A DNA stretch of 64,000 bases, taken from the NCBI GenBank assembly GCA_910577685.1, contig CAJTOH010000009.1, forward strand, positions 37,496-101,495, written 5' to 3'. The notes under the pieces are model-generated. The model was not told where the DNA came from and did no database searches. It worked only from the letters and a program-made list of their open reading frames with translations. How positions within the stretch are numbered: the first letter of the stretch is position 1; each line of letters opens with the position of its first letter. This DNA comes from an uncultured Dorea sp. Its GTDB lineage: Bacteria > Bacillota > Clostridia > Lachnospirales > Lachnospiraceae. Shown in pieces: positions 16,532 through 25,253 of this stretch. The translations under genes were made by a program, and so were the position numbers.

Positions 16532-19069
16532 CTAGTCTTTTATCAGTGCATTCTCCGTACTCCCCGGTGCCTCCCCTCCTTTTGACACCATAATAATCTG
16601 TATCGCTTCTAACCGCTTTGACAAACCTTCCGTACCGGCCGGCTCGCCGTTCTTCGCCCATCCCAACCATCCATAAGTCTGGGCATGAACTCGGTAATAG
16701 ATATCATACTGCTTTTCCATCTCATCTGTCAACTTAATTTGTATAGCTTCCAAACGTTTAGACTGACCGGACGTTCCGGCCGTTGAATCTCCGACTACCC
16801 AATCCTGCCAACCATAGCTCTGCACATGAACCTTATATTTGATGTCTCCGTCATATTTTTGATTATTTAAATTAATCTCTATGGCCTCCAGACGCTTTGC
16901 ACTGCCTGTTGTTCCGCTCGCTCCGCCTCCCATTACATAATCCTGCCAGCCATGGGTCTGGACATGGGTCCTGTACTGAATTAAAGGCTGAACAAATGGT
17001 CTGCCCGTATCTCCCGGCGCTGCGTCGCCTTTCTTAACAAGTTGAATCTGAATCGCTTCCAAACGTTTTGCAGCGTCCGACGCCCCCGCCATCTCTCCGT
17101 TCTTCGCCCAATCTAACCATCCATAGGTCTGTGCATGGACGCGATAATAAATATCATAATTCTCTGCCATCTCTCCCGTCAAACGAATCTGCATTGCTTC
17201 TAATCGCTTGGCTTCCCCTGATGTTCCGCAAAGTTCGTCATCCGTTTTCCAATCCTGCCAGCCGTAGGTTTGTACATGGCTTCTATATTGAACAGAGCCG
17301 CTGTACTCCGGATTATTCAATTTAATTTTAATGGCTTCGACTCTCTTTGACTCTCCGAAAGTTCCGGCAATATCTCCCGCCGAAACATAATCCTGCCATC
17401 CATAGGTCTGCACATGGGCGCTGTATGTGAGCATAGGCTGCTCCGGCTCTTTTCCGGAAACCGGATAAACATAGTCCTTGCTTACATACGCATACATAGA
17501 ACTACTGTCGTATGTTCCGTCGTCCGAGTTAATCTGTGTTCTATTGCCCGTCAATACCGGATCGCTCTGAACCTTGTAGAATCCCTCGGATTCTTCCAGA
17601 ATCAAAAAGGCATAATTCGAAACACTGCCTGTATTATACAAAATCTGAGATGAAGTTGACGCGTCTTTACGGACATTGACCGCCGTATGTTCCGTTGCCA
17701 TTCGGTCTTTGATTCCAATTGTATAATAATTCTGATCTTTTCCTGTACTGTTATTATCTAATACCCAAGCTATGGAAGCCGCCTTCTCTCCCCAATACGG
17801 ATCCGACGCATATCTGACGTTGATCCCGCTGGCCTTGTCTCCGCAGAAGCCCCCGTTATAATACCGGTAATCAGCCCTTAAGTACCGCTTAGACATGTAG
17901 GTCTCTGCAAAATCCTTGATACACGTATTGACATCCGGAAATGAATTTGCGCTGCTTCCCGGAGAGCTGTCTACTGCGTTGAGCCCAAACAAATTATTCT
18001 TGTTCTTTGCAATGGAGCTTGTCCCCCATGCGCTTTCATGAGCTCCTACTCCCGCCATGAGGAGCGCATTAACCCCGTATTTGTCCTGATTATTTACAAA
18101 CAGATCGCCTGAATTGTACATTTTCGAACCGCCGGAGGAAGCCTTTTTATTCACCATCGCTTTCAGCTCGCTGGCTGTGTACATGGATTTCCCCCTTAAA
18201 GGAAGATACTGGAAATAATTATAATACGGCTCCTCCGGATTAATGGAATTACTTCTAGTCTCATTCTTATAATCCGATATCATGGTTTCATAATCAGTAT
18301 AAAAATAATGACCGTCGTAACTATAATATGTAGCCCCGGTCGACATGTAGGACTGCTGCGGTCCTACGTCAACCGTTCCCGCATACCCGGGCGTGGTCAT
18401 ATCCGTACACAGACGATGCAGAATCCTTGTTCCATTCGCATAATAGTTACTAAAGCTCTTGGCGCTGCTAAAGTTTACCACCTGAACCTTAGACGCGTCA
18501 ACCAAACCGACTACGCCGCTCAGCATGAACTTTACTTTTCCATTCTCTGTTCCCAGATAAGCCGCGTCCGCGCCGCTCTTCCCGTATGTATACCCAATAG
18601 CGCCTGTTCTAAATTCCGTGTACTCCGTGGTGGTTGTAACCGTCTTGCCCGCGGCGTTAGCCCTGAAATTGACAATCTTAAGCCCGTCATTCGCCCTATC
18701 ATGAACGGCTATCTCGTCAATAACCCCGTCGCTCTGATCCTCGACGATAAATACATTGCCATACTCATCCACACTTGTAAGCTCGCGTCCCTCCATGGAA
18801 TACTCAAGACTGCCCAGAGGCGCATCTTCGGCAGCGGGATCTTCTTCTGTCTCTGTCTGTTCCGGAACATTCGCTTGTTCCTCTGGTATCTCCGGCTCGT
18901 TCTGCTCTTCTGGTTCCGCCGGCGCTTCCGGATCTTCCTGCTTATCCTGCTCGTCCTGTATCTTCTCTACCGCCGGATCTTCCACCTCTGCGGCTGTAAC
19001 AGATAAGTCTGCCATAAGCAAACTGCATATACAAAAACATAAGATAACAGCTAATCCTCTTCTTCTCAT
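16532..19069 (-). CDS. Secreted glucosaminidase (autolysin) with SH3-like domain and six ChW repeats
   Basis: This 845-residue protein has a signal peptide (about 1-27), a Pro/Glu-rich acidic segment (28-85) and an uncharacterised N-terminal domain (about 88-300). The endo-beta-N-acetylglucosaminidase domain (about 320-440, LytD/Acm-like) has GVGAHESAWG with E345 as probable catalytic acid, then NNLFGLNAVD. An SH3-like region (about 455-535, with AVNVRKDASTSSQIL) and six ChW repeats (about 546-843) follow. It should cleave the GlcNAc-MurNAc bond in peptidoglycan. It has its own promoter, which fires through this gene into the GH25 and ChW/Ig genes. Confidence 0.92.
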   Translation of the reverse strand: MRRRGLAVILCFCICSLLMADLSVTAAEVEDPAVEKIQDEQDKQEDPEAPAEPEEQNEPEIPEEQANVPEQTETEEDPAAEDAPLGSLEYSMEGRELTSVDEYGNVFIVEDQSDGVIDEIAVHDRANDGLKIVNFRANAAGKTVTTTTEYTEFRTGAIGYTYGKSGADAAYLGTENGKVKFMLSGVVGLVDASKVQVVNFSSAKSFSNYYANGTRILHRLCTDMTTPGYAGTVDVGPQQSYMSTGATYYSYDGHYFYTDYETMISDYKNETRSNSINPEEPYYNYFQYLPLRGKSMYTASELKAMVNKKASSGGSKMYNSGDLFVNNQDKYGVNALLMAGVGAHESAWGTSSIAKNKNNLFGLNAVDSSPGSSANSFPDVNTCIKDFAETYMSKRYLRADYRYYNGGFCGDKASGINVRYASDPYWGEKAASIAWVLDNNSTGKDQNYYTIGIKDRMATEHTAVNVRKDASTSSQILYNTGSVSNYAFLILEESEGFYKVQSDPVLTGNRTQINSDDGTYDSSSMYAYVSKDYVYPVSGKEPEQPMLTYSAHVQTYGWQDYVSAGDIAGTFGESKRVEAIKIKLNNPEYSGSVQYRSHVQTYGWQDWKTDDELCGTSGEAKRLEAMQIRLTGEMAENYDIYYRVHAQTYGWLDWAKNGEMAGASDAAKRLEAIQIQLVKKGDAAPGDTGRPFVQPLIQYRTHVQTHGWQDYVMGGGASGTTGSAKRLEAIEINLNNQKYDGDIKYKVHVQSYGWQDWVVGDSTAGTSGQSKRLEAIQIKLTDEMEKQYDIYYRVHAQTYGWLGWAKNGEPAGTEGLSKRLEAIQIIMVSKGGEAPGSTENALIKD
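16535..17434 (-). repeat. ChW repeat block: six repeats (two A-B-C triads)
   Basis: Six ChW repeats with nearly identical cores (HVQTYGWQD, GTSG, KRLEAIQI). The two triads are closely similar to each other, consistent with duplication of a three-repeat unit. Confidence 0.92.
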
Positions 19070-19108
19070 TGATATGCCTCCTCTTTATGTATCTCACTTA
19101 ACACCCAA

Positions 19109-19137
19109 ATTATACCCCAATGTCCAAAGAAATGCAA
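19109..19137 (-). promoter_or_regulatory. Promoter of the glucosaminidase-lysozyme-ChW gene group
   Basis: Minus strand: -35 TTGCAT (19132-19137), 17-base spacer, -10 TATAAT (19109-19114), about 40 bases before the glucosaminidase ATG. The ribosome site is GAGGAGG. Confidence 0.7.
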
Positions 19138-19155
19138 TACACCTTATTTTTCTAA

Positions 19156-21315
19156 CTATTTTTCATAGTATGCGTTTGCCGTGCTGCCCGGCGCAGGGGC
19201 CCCTTTTTCAACTAATTGTATCTGAATTGCCTCCAACCGGTATGCATACCCCGCGCTCCCTGCTTCTTGACCGTTCTTCGTCCACCCTAACCATCCAAAC
19301 CTCTGACAATGCACCCGATAATATACGTCGTATTTTTCTTCTGCCTCGCCTGTCAGCCTAATCCGGATTGCTTCCAGCCGAAGAGCGCGTCCGCTCGTTC
19401 CGCTCATGGCCCCGTCGCTCTTCCAATTTTTCTCCCAGCCGTCTTTTTGAACATGGGTGCGGTATCTGACTTTTGCCGCCGTATAGAGCGAAATAAAAGG
19501 TTCGTCCGTATCTCCCGGCGCGCTCTCCCCTTTCTTCACTAAAACAATCTGGATCGCTTCTAATCGCTTAGACAGACCTTCCGTACCCGCCGCCATATTG
19601 TTTTTAGCCCATCCAAGCCATCCGTAGCTCTGCGTATGTACGCGGTAATAGATATCATACCGATCTGCGTCTCTTCCCGTCAGCTTCATCTGGATTGCTT
19701 CTAGCCTTTTCCCTTCCCCGCTTGTTCCGCTCATAGCTCCGTCGCTCACATATGACTGCCACCCATACCCCTGTACATGCGTACGATAAGAAACTCCCAG
19801 ATCGTCACTGCCGCTTATATTAATTTTAATTCCCTCCAAACGAAGGCCGCTTCCGGATGTTCCGCTGATATCTCCGTCATATTTAAAATCCTGCCATCCT
19901 ATTTTCTGCACATGCGTCTGATAAGAGATCTGAGGCGCAGACGCCGCCTCTGCTGCCGCATTTTGTAATTGAATCATTCCGTAACCATATACATCGTCCC
20001 TGCCAACCGGACCCAAATCTTTGGCGGTAGATTTTAACGCCTCTTCAATCTGTTCCGCCGTCATTCCTCCATTAACACATTTCAAAACCGCCGCCGCTCC
20101 CGCTACAATCGGCGACGCATAGGACGTCCCTGACACATATGAATAATCTCCTCCGGCATCCGTCGTGCATACGCCGTCCCCGGGCGCGCACAGATCGACC
20201 TGAGAATTTCTATTTGAAAAATCAGACGCCCGACACTCCGCATTGAGCGCGCTTACCGATATAACTCCTTCACATGACGCCGGATAATTATACCTTGTGT
20301 CTCCGTCGTTTCCGGAAGACGCCACAAGAAGCTTTCCGGAAGCTTTTAATTTTCTAATCGCTTCCTCCTTTACCGAATCAAGCACTTCGCTTCCAAAACT
20401 CATATTTACTATCTGGATATCCGGACGCGCTGCGATCTCTTCCATCGCCGCAATAATATAAGCTCCGTTCAATAATTTATCTCCGGCATAGGCTCCTCCC
20501 ACTCGATAGGCGACCACCTTTACCGGGGCTTCCCCCGCTATCCCCGAGATCCCTATATTGTTATTTGCCGTCGCCGCAATCAATCCGCTTACTTCCGTCC
20601 CATGGCCAACTAAATCTTTCATTGATCTCGACGTACGTTCCACATAATCGTAACCGATTTCACAGCGTCCCGCCAGATCCGGATGATTGACATTAAGCCC
20701 TGAGTCAATTACGGCCACTTTGACCGTATGGGATCCTCTTGCCTTATTCCATGTATCTTCTGCCCCTATCATCTGAAACTGCCATGCCCGTCCGTCCGCT
20801 ATATAGGGGTCATTCGGGAGTTCGTATAATTCCACCATCTCATTACGGCAGGCGGCGGCAACCCCCGGCTTACCCTCTATCTCTTCAACCAACTCGTCTG
20901 TGTCAACAGAGTCATCCGGGACCAGCAAATCTACCGTTTCACATAAGGATTCCCCTTCCGCTACATCAGATACGTCAAGTTCAAGATTCTCTACGCCGCT
21001 TTCCTGAGGATTCTCATATACTACAATAATCTGATCTTCAACAGACGCATCTTCGCTAATATCCGGAACCTGTTCCATACTTTGTAAAATACTTTCATCA
21101 TCCGCATTCTCACACTCGGCATCCTGAGCTTCTTCTAGCCGTTCCGTAATGTTTTCTTCCTTTTCTGAATTTACAATAGCGCTTTGCTCTCCCTCAGTCT
21201 CCTTTTCAATTGACTGTAAAGGTTCCGCAAATACTTCTAAAGATAAATTAACACAAAATAATATTACTATAGTAAATATTGATATTACTTGCCTAATCCT
21301 TTTTTTCACTTTCAC
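19156..21315 (-). CDS. Secreted subtilisin-family (S8) serine protease with five ChW repeats
   Basis: This 719-residue protein has a signal peptide (about 1-30), a very acidic region of about 110 residues merging with a propeptide-like segment, an S8 catalytic domain (about 170-455) and five ChW repeats (about 463-719). The triad is visible: D204 in VAVIDSGLN, H238 in GHGTEVSG and S398 in SGTSYASP. The oxyanion Asn is N336 in SSGNDGD. It should be a wall-associated protease, perhaps processing the neighbouring ChW enzymes. It has one repeat fewer than the others: its second triad lacks the first member. It lies 18 bases after the acyltransferase stop codon, so it may be read from upstream. 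Confidence 0.93.
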   Translation of the reverse strand: MKVKKRIRQVISIFTIVILFCVNLSLEVFAEPLQSIEKETEGEQSAIVNSEKEENITERLEEAQDAECENADDESILQSMEQVPDISEDASVEDQIIVVYENPQESGVENLELDVSDVAEGESLCETVDLLVPDDSVDTDELVEEIEGKPGVAAACRNEMVELYELPNDPYIADGRAWQFQMIGAEDTWNKARGSHTVKVAVIDSGLNVNHPDLAGRCEIGYDYVERTSRSMKDLVGHGTEVSGLIAATANNNIGISGIAGEAPVKVVAYRVGGAYAGDKLLNGAYIIAAMEEIAARPDIQIVNMSFGSEVLDSVKEEAIRKLKASGKLLVASSGNDGDTRYNYPASCEGVISVSALNAECRASDFSNRNSQVDLCAPGDGVCTTDAGGDYSYVSGTSYASPIVAGAAAVLKCVNGGMTAEQIEEALKSTAKDLGPVGRDDVYGYGMIQLQNAAAEAASAPQISYQTHVQKIGWQDFKYDGDISGTSGSGLRLEGIKINISGSDDLGVSYRTHVQGYGWQSYVSDGAMSGTSGEGKRLEAIQMKLTGRDADRYDIYYRVHTQSYGWLGWAKNNMAAGTEGLSKRLEAIQIVLVKKGESAPGDTDEPFISLYTAAKVRYRTHVQKDGWEKNWKSDGAMSGTSGRALRLEAIRIRLTGEAEEKYDVYYRVHCQRFGWLGWTKNGQEAGSAGYAYRLEAIQIQLVEKGAPAPGSTANAYYEK
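19159..19929 (-). repeat. ChW repeat block: five repeats (one full triad plus two)
   Basis: Five ChW repeats. The order is A-B-C, a GDTDEPF spacer, then B-C. The missing A repeat breaks the 3+3 pattern of the three neighbouring genes. Confidence 0.9.
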
Positions 21316-21333
21316 CCCGCCTCGCTGGAAAAA

Positions 21334-22401
21334 TCATTCCTGTTTAATTTTCGGCTTTAAAAAAATTCTCCGTAATATATTTTGTATCGGATTAATCAAA
21401 CATACATTCAAGAAAATCCCCACTATCAAAGATATAAAAAGAGTTACAATTACTGATTCCAGAAAATAAACCGTAGAACTTTCTGCTTTTATAAATTTAG
21501 GAACAATATTTCTAACTATGGTCCAATGAATTAAATATACTATAAAGGATTGTTTTGCCAAAAAACGAATTATTCTATTAAATTGATAATTTTTTACTTT
21601 GATTTCTCTGTCTATAAAAATGTATAACGCCATAGTAAAAAGGACAAATGCAACTGCAAGATCCTTAGCGTTTTTATAATTTTCAGGTATCAACCAAATG
21701 CCCAGTACGGTAACTATATATCCTGCCACCCCACATATATAAAACTTTCTTTTATTTTTTTCATTAACAATTCTGTCGCAATAATAACCTGCAAAAAATG
21801 AAATAATCCATCCTGATAATAACCACCCGCTATAAGAAAACTTAATTCCTATATCTGCTGTCATGTATATACTAACAAAATTCCAAAGTAAAGCAATTGC
21901 AAATAAAATATTAAGCTCCCAGTTTTTCATTTCCTGCAACATCTTAGCTAAAAAAGGAGCGCTAAGCAACATTCCAATTAGAGGATACATAAACCATAAA
22001 TGAATCGAAACATTTGTCGTCATAAAAGCCGTATAAGTATACTTTATATAAGCTTTAATTGAAAATACCAATTCTTGATTTTGATAAAAGTCCCACATAC
22101 TTAAAAGGCATGTAACAAAAACATAGGGAAATACGATTGAAATTATTTTTTTGATATAATATTTCCTGTAATCGTCCTTGTCAGAAAATTTGTACTTTAA
22201 GTTAAATTTTCCACTCAACATATAAAATATACTATTACACGATGCCAAAAATGTTGACATCATTATCAGTAATAACCGGTGATTTTCAAACGGCTTTCTT
22301 GACACATGTATAGCGATCACAAATACCATAGACATTACACGCATCAAATCGCAATTAATCTCTCGATCTGCATAATTTCCTTGATTTTTTAAATTATCCA
22401 T
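21334..22401 (-). CDS. Acyltransferase family 3 membrane protein
   Basis: The start is ATG 22401 with AGGAGAG about nine bases upstream; an in-frame GTG lies six codons earlier but would cover the ribosome site. The protein has about 355 residues and ten or so membrane helices. It has NCDLMRVMSMVFVIAIHVSR at the N-terminus, whose His is the likely catalytic residue of acyltransferase 3 (OafA/WecH type). SIHLWFMYPLIGM is the second family motif. It would O-acetylate or succinylate a surface glycan. Its position between the gtr genes and ChW proteases suggests modification of teichoic or lipoteichoic acid or exported polysaccharide. It follows an IS200 relic by 24 bases. Confidence 0.87.
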   Translation of the reverse strand: MDNLKNQGNYADREINCDLMRVMSMVFVIAIHVSRKPFENHRLLLIMMSTFLASCNSIFYMLSGKFNLKYKFSDKDDYRKYYIKKIISIVFPYVFVTCLLSMWDFYQNQELVFSIKAYIKYTYTAFMTTNVSIHLWFMYPLIGMLLSAPFLAKMLQEMKNWELNILFAIALLWNFVSIYMTADIGIKFSYSGWLLSGWIISFFAGYYCDRIVNEKNKRKFYICGVAGYIVTVLGIWLIPENYKNAKDLAVAFVLFTMALYIFIDREIKVKNYQFNRIIRFLAKQSFIVYLIHWTIVRNIVPKFIKAESSTVYFLESVIVTLFISLIVGIFLNVCLINPIQNILRRIFLKPKIKQE

Positions 22402-22424
22402 TGATTTTTCTCTCCTCACAAAAC

Positions 22425-22745
22425 TGAACCACTACCGGCTAAAGCCGGTAGGTTCGGTCTGCTGCTAAAGCAGCCTAAAGTTGTCCCTCTTCTACTTTAT
22501 TCCTTTATACTTTACTTTATCCGATCTCAAAGTTATCAGATTTGCTTCTCTCTTGTAAATCCTGATTTTTTATATATTCTTTGATGATTTCATCTGTTAC
22601 ATTGCCGCTGCTTGCCACAAAATATCCTCTTGCCCACAAATGCTGCCCCCAGAATTCTTTACTTAATTCTTTATATTCCATTTGGAGCTTTCTGGATGTG
22701 TTCCCCAAGGTTTCGCCTTAAGGCGAGGGTTTTAACCCCATTATA
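22425..22745 (-). mobile_element. Non-autonomous IS200/IS605-type relic (ends plus a piece of tnpA)
   Basis: A stretch of about 320 bases between the acyltransferase and GtrII genes carries subterminal hairpins at both ends. On the right-end side there is an 8-bp-arm hairpin TACCGGCT/AGCCGGTA (22433-22450) and a second one GCTGCT/AGCAGC (22461-22474). At the other end there is a perfect palindrome TCGCCTTAAGGCGA (22713-22726) followed by a GGGTT/AACCC hairpin. Between them lies only the C-terminal part of a Y1 transposase. Such foldback ends without inverted terminal repeats are typical of IS200/IS605. The missing N-terminal half of tnpA makes it non-autonomous. Exact ends are estimated. Confidence 0.75.
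22517..22708 (-). pseudogene. IS200-type transposase TnpA, C-terminal fragment
   Basis: The fragment of about 63 codons reads NTSRKLQMEYKEL, then FWGQHLWARGYFVASSGN and VTDEIIKEYIKNQ. This is the C-terminal third of an IS200/IS605 Y1 transposase, including the likely catalytic Tyr in the EYIKNQ helix. The HUH motif and the N-terminal two thirds are absent. In frame upstream there is a TAA inside the palindromic end, so the only start available is a TTG. It is a remnant and should be inactive. Confidence 0.85.
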
Positions 22746-22755
22746 CAGACAATAA

Positions 22756-24303
22756 TTAATCAAATTGATCCTCAGACAATTTTACAACAACTATTCCCTC
22801 CTTTTCTTTAATAGAACCTTTCTGCGGCCAAACCGGCATATCTTTAGCTATTTCTCTCGCCTTCAGCACCTGCTCCGGAGTAATATTATAATTACGGTAC
22901 GCTCCTTCCACATCAGCAAGTGCAGATATCCTCATATTAGAAATATAATAATAAGGCTGGGCTTCGGCATACATCTGAAAATAAGATACTCCAATCAATT
23001 CCATAGGCTGAAAACACGAAGAATTCAACGGCACTTGATGCATACCTATATAAGCAATACTTACCTTATCATTCGGGTCTATCCCCTGATCATACATAGC
23101 GTCGACAATCTGATGTAAAAAGTTACAATCCTGCCTATACCTAACGTCGTCCGTATACCACAGCCGCAAACTGCACTGTAACTGCTGCACACTAAATATT
23201 ACTCCAAATATATAGAAAAGAACCGTAAGAACCAGCCCTTTTATATAATTTTTCTTCTTCAATTCCCGAAACTGCTCAATCAACAGCATGTATCCGCTTC
23301 CCAAAATAAAAGCAAGCGGACACTGCACTCTTGCAGCCGCCATCATCGTATTTTCATATGCTCCGGAATAAATTGTCAAAGCAAACGGAATAATTGCCAA
23401 AACCCCATATGCCGCATAATCAAAGAATCTTCTAAGCGTCATTTCCCGCAATTCCAAAAGAAACATTACGAAGATCCCGGCAAGAAGCAGCGCATAAGCC
23501 AGTGAGAAAATCTTTCTCCCCAACAAAACATCTCCAACATGCTTCTTAATATTTTCCAGACACGCCCTAACCGGAATCTGCCCCCACGCCATATAAGAAT
23601 TAAGATAATCAGAATCCGAGAAAAACAGCGAAGTTATTACCTGATTGATAATAAAAGCCGCTCCAAAAATACCAATCATCTTAGCGCAGTCAAAAACCGC
23701 CTCTTTAAAATCTCCCCGTCCTAGAATCAAAAAACATACGATCGTCATTGCAATAAACATCGTTACGTTGGACTGGTAAGAGCCGAAACTCCAAACCAAC
23801 GGAATCACAGCCAAAAAACCTTCTATCTTCCTGCCTTCTTTCAGCCACCGGAACAGCATAAGGTCTGCAATAACAAGAAGAAGCATCGAAAATGAAACCT
23901 CAAACACCTGCAGTTTAAAGAACCATTGGAATACAAATACCGGATGCGAAAGGAACAGCACGCTGAACAGATAATAATTATATTTTTTTTCCCCGTTGCT
24001 TACATAGTAAAACAAATAACATCCTAACAACAAATATCCTACTATGCAGACATAACCCATTACAGACGCTATGTAAAGATTGAACCACATGGTTCCAAAT
24101 ATTTTCTTTGACAGCACAAGCCCCCAGCGTCCGATCATTAACCAATTCAATGTAGTATTCGGCGAGTTAATAAAAGAATCCGTATCAATCGAAACAGTCA
24201 AGTTCAACATCCTGATTCCAAATAAAAACAAAACCAAAACCAATTCGAAAAGTACCAAAAATTTCCTATCTTTTACATATTTTATTATATCTCCTATCAT
24301 CAC
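22756..24303 (-). CDS. GtrII-type glucosyltransferase membrane protein
   Basis: This 515-residue polytopic protein has about ten membrane helices. The first extracellular loop, VSIDTDSFINSPNTTLNWLMIGRWG, given in part as DTDSFINSPNTTLNW, matches the glucosyl transferase GtrII family, in which acidic residues of this loop are catalytic. A C-terminal soluble region of about 130 residues follows. Such enzymes use undecaprenyl-phosphate glucose on the outer face to glycosylate O-antigen, teichoic acid or lipoteichoic acid. It is followed, only one base away, by the GtrB-like gene's stop, so it is co-transcribed with GtrB and the LtaS-like gene. Lipoteichoic acid is a plausible acceptor. Confidence 0.85.
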   Translation of the reverse strand: MMIGDIIKYVKDRKFLVLFELVLVLFLFGIRMLNLTVSIDTDSFINSPNTTLNWLMIGRWGLVLSKKIFGTMWFNLYIASVMGYVCIVGYLLLGCYLFYYVSNGEKKYNYYLFSVLFLSHPVFVFQWFFKLQVFEVSFSMLLLVIADLMLFRWLKEGRKIEGFLAVIPLVWSFGSYQSNVTMFIAMTIVCFLILGRGDFKEAVFDCAKMIGIFGAAFIINQVITSLFFSDSDYLNSYMAWGQIPVRACLENIKKHVGDVLLGRKIFSLAYALLLAGIFVMFLLELREMTLRRFFDYAAYGVLAIIPFALTIYSGAYENTMMAAARVQCPLAFILGSGYMLLIEQFRELKKKNYIKGLVLTVLFYIFGVIFSVQQLQCSLRLWYTDDVRYRQDCNFLHQIVDAMYDQGIDPNDKVSIAYIGMHQVPLNSSCFQPMELIGVSYFQMYAEAQPYYYISNMRISALADVEGAYRNYNITPEQVLKAREIAKDMPVWPQKGSIKEKEGIVVVKLSEDQFD

Positions 24304-24304
24304 C

Positions 24305-25243
24305 CTACTCCCTTTGTATATTGTCCTCTTTCACCAGATAAATAGGCCTTCCCTTAATTTCCATATAAGTCTTGGCAAGATATTCGCCCAGAATACCCAC
24401 GCAAAACAATTGTACTCCTCCAATCAGCAGCATGATACAAATCATAGAAGGCCATCCAGCTACCGGGTCGCCAAATATAATCGTCCTGACAACTATAACC
24501 ACAACAAAAAAGAGTGCAGCACAACAAAAAAACATTCCGGTAACTACCGCAAGCATTAAAGGCACAGTTGAAAAGGCAACAATACCTTCAATGCTATACA
24601 ATAGCAGCTTCCAAAAAGACCATTTTGTCTCTCCTGCCACACGATTAACATTCTCATACTCTAACCACTTAGTCTTATATCCTACCCAGCCAAATAGACC
24701 TTTTGAAAAACGATGATATTCTTTTAATTCCAACATAGCATTTACAAACTGCCGTGTCATTAACCTATAATCCCGCGCGCCGTCTACAATGTCCGTAGTA
24801 GAGATTCTATTCATAATCTTATAGAATCTTCTTGCAAAAAAGGAACGTATAGGCGGTTCTCCTTTTCTCGATACCCTCCTTGTGGCAACGCTGTCATACC
24901 CTTCCTTTTTTATATAGCGGAACATCTCCGGAAGTAAAGACGGGGGATCCTGCAAGTCTACGTCCATTAATACCACATAGTCCCCTTTTGCATTTTGGAG
25001 CCCTGCATAAATAGCCGCCTCTTTTCCGAAATTTCGTGATAAGCTAATATACTTAATTCCGGAATCTCCCTCGCTTAACCTCTTGCATATGCTGAGAGTC
25101 CGATCCTTCGACCCATCGTCAACAAATACTATCTCGAAGTTTACATATCCCATTTTTACGGTAATCTTTTTCATCTCTTCATAAAATAATGGAATCGCTT
25201 CTTCTTCATTATAACAAGGCACAATCACACTAATAAGTTCCAT
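24305..25243 (-). CDS. GtrB-like undecaprenyl-phosphate glucosyltransferase (GT2)
   Basis: The start is ATG 25243, with GAGGAG six bases upstream; a TTG seven codons earlier is less likely. The protein has 312 residues. It has a GT2 domain with SVIVPCYNEEEAIP, VFVDDGSKDRT, and the DVDLQDPPSLLPEM metal site. These are followed by ARDYRLMTRQFV, the GtrB/YfdH/CsbB motif, and two C-terminal membrane helices (about 225-290). It transfers glucose (or a similar hexose) to undecaprenyl phosphate inside the cell. It pairs with the GtrII-type transferase downstream; the GtrA flippase partner lies nearby at 27655-28041. Confidence 0.92.
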   Translation of the reverse strand: MELISVIVPCYNEEEAIPLFYEEMKKITVKMGYVNFEIVFVDDGSKDRTLSICKRLSEGDSGIKYISLSRNFGKEAAIYAGLQNAKGDYVVLMDVDLQDPPSLLPEMFRYIKKEGYDSVATRRVSRKGEPPIRSFFARRFYKIMNRISTTDIVDGARDYRLMTRQFVNAMLELKEYHRFSKGLFGWVGYKTKWLEYENVNRVAGETKWSFWKLLLYSIEGIVAFSTVPLMLAVVTGMFFCCAALFFVVVIVVRTIIFGDPVAGWPSMICIMLLIGGVQLFCVGILGEYLAKTYMEIKGRPIYLVKEDNIQRE

Positions 25244-25253
25244 TCTTTCTCCT

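Noticed and set aside
12563..19929. Regular DNA repeats that might suggest a CRISPR array or satellite
   Set aside because: The periodicity of about 150 bases comes from coding ChW repeats in four genes; there are no short identical repeats with unique spacers.
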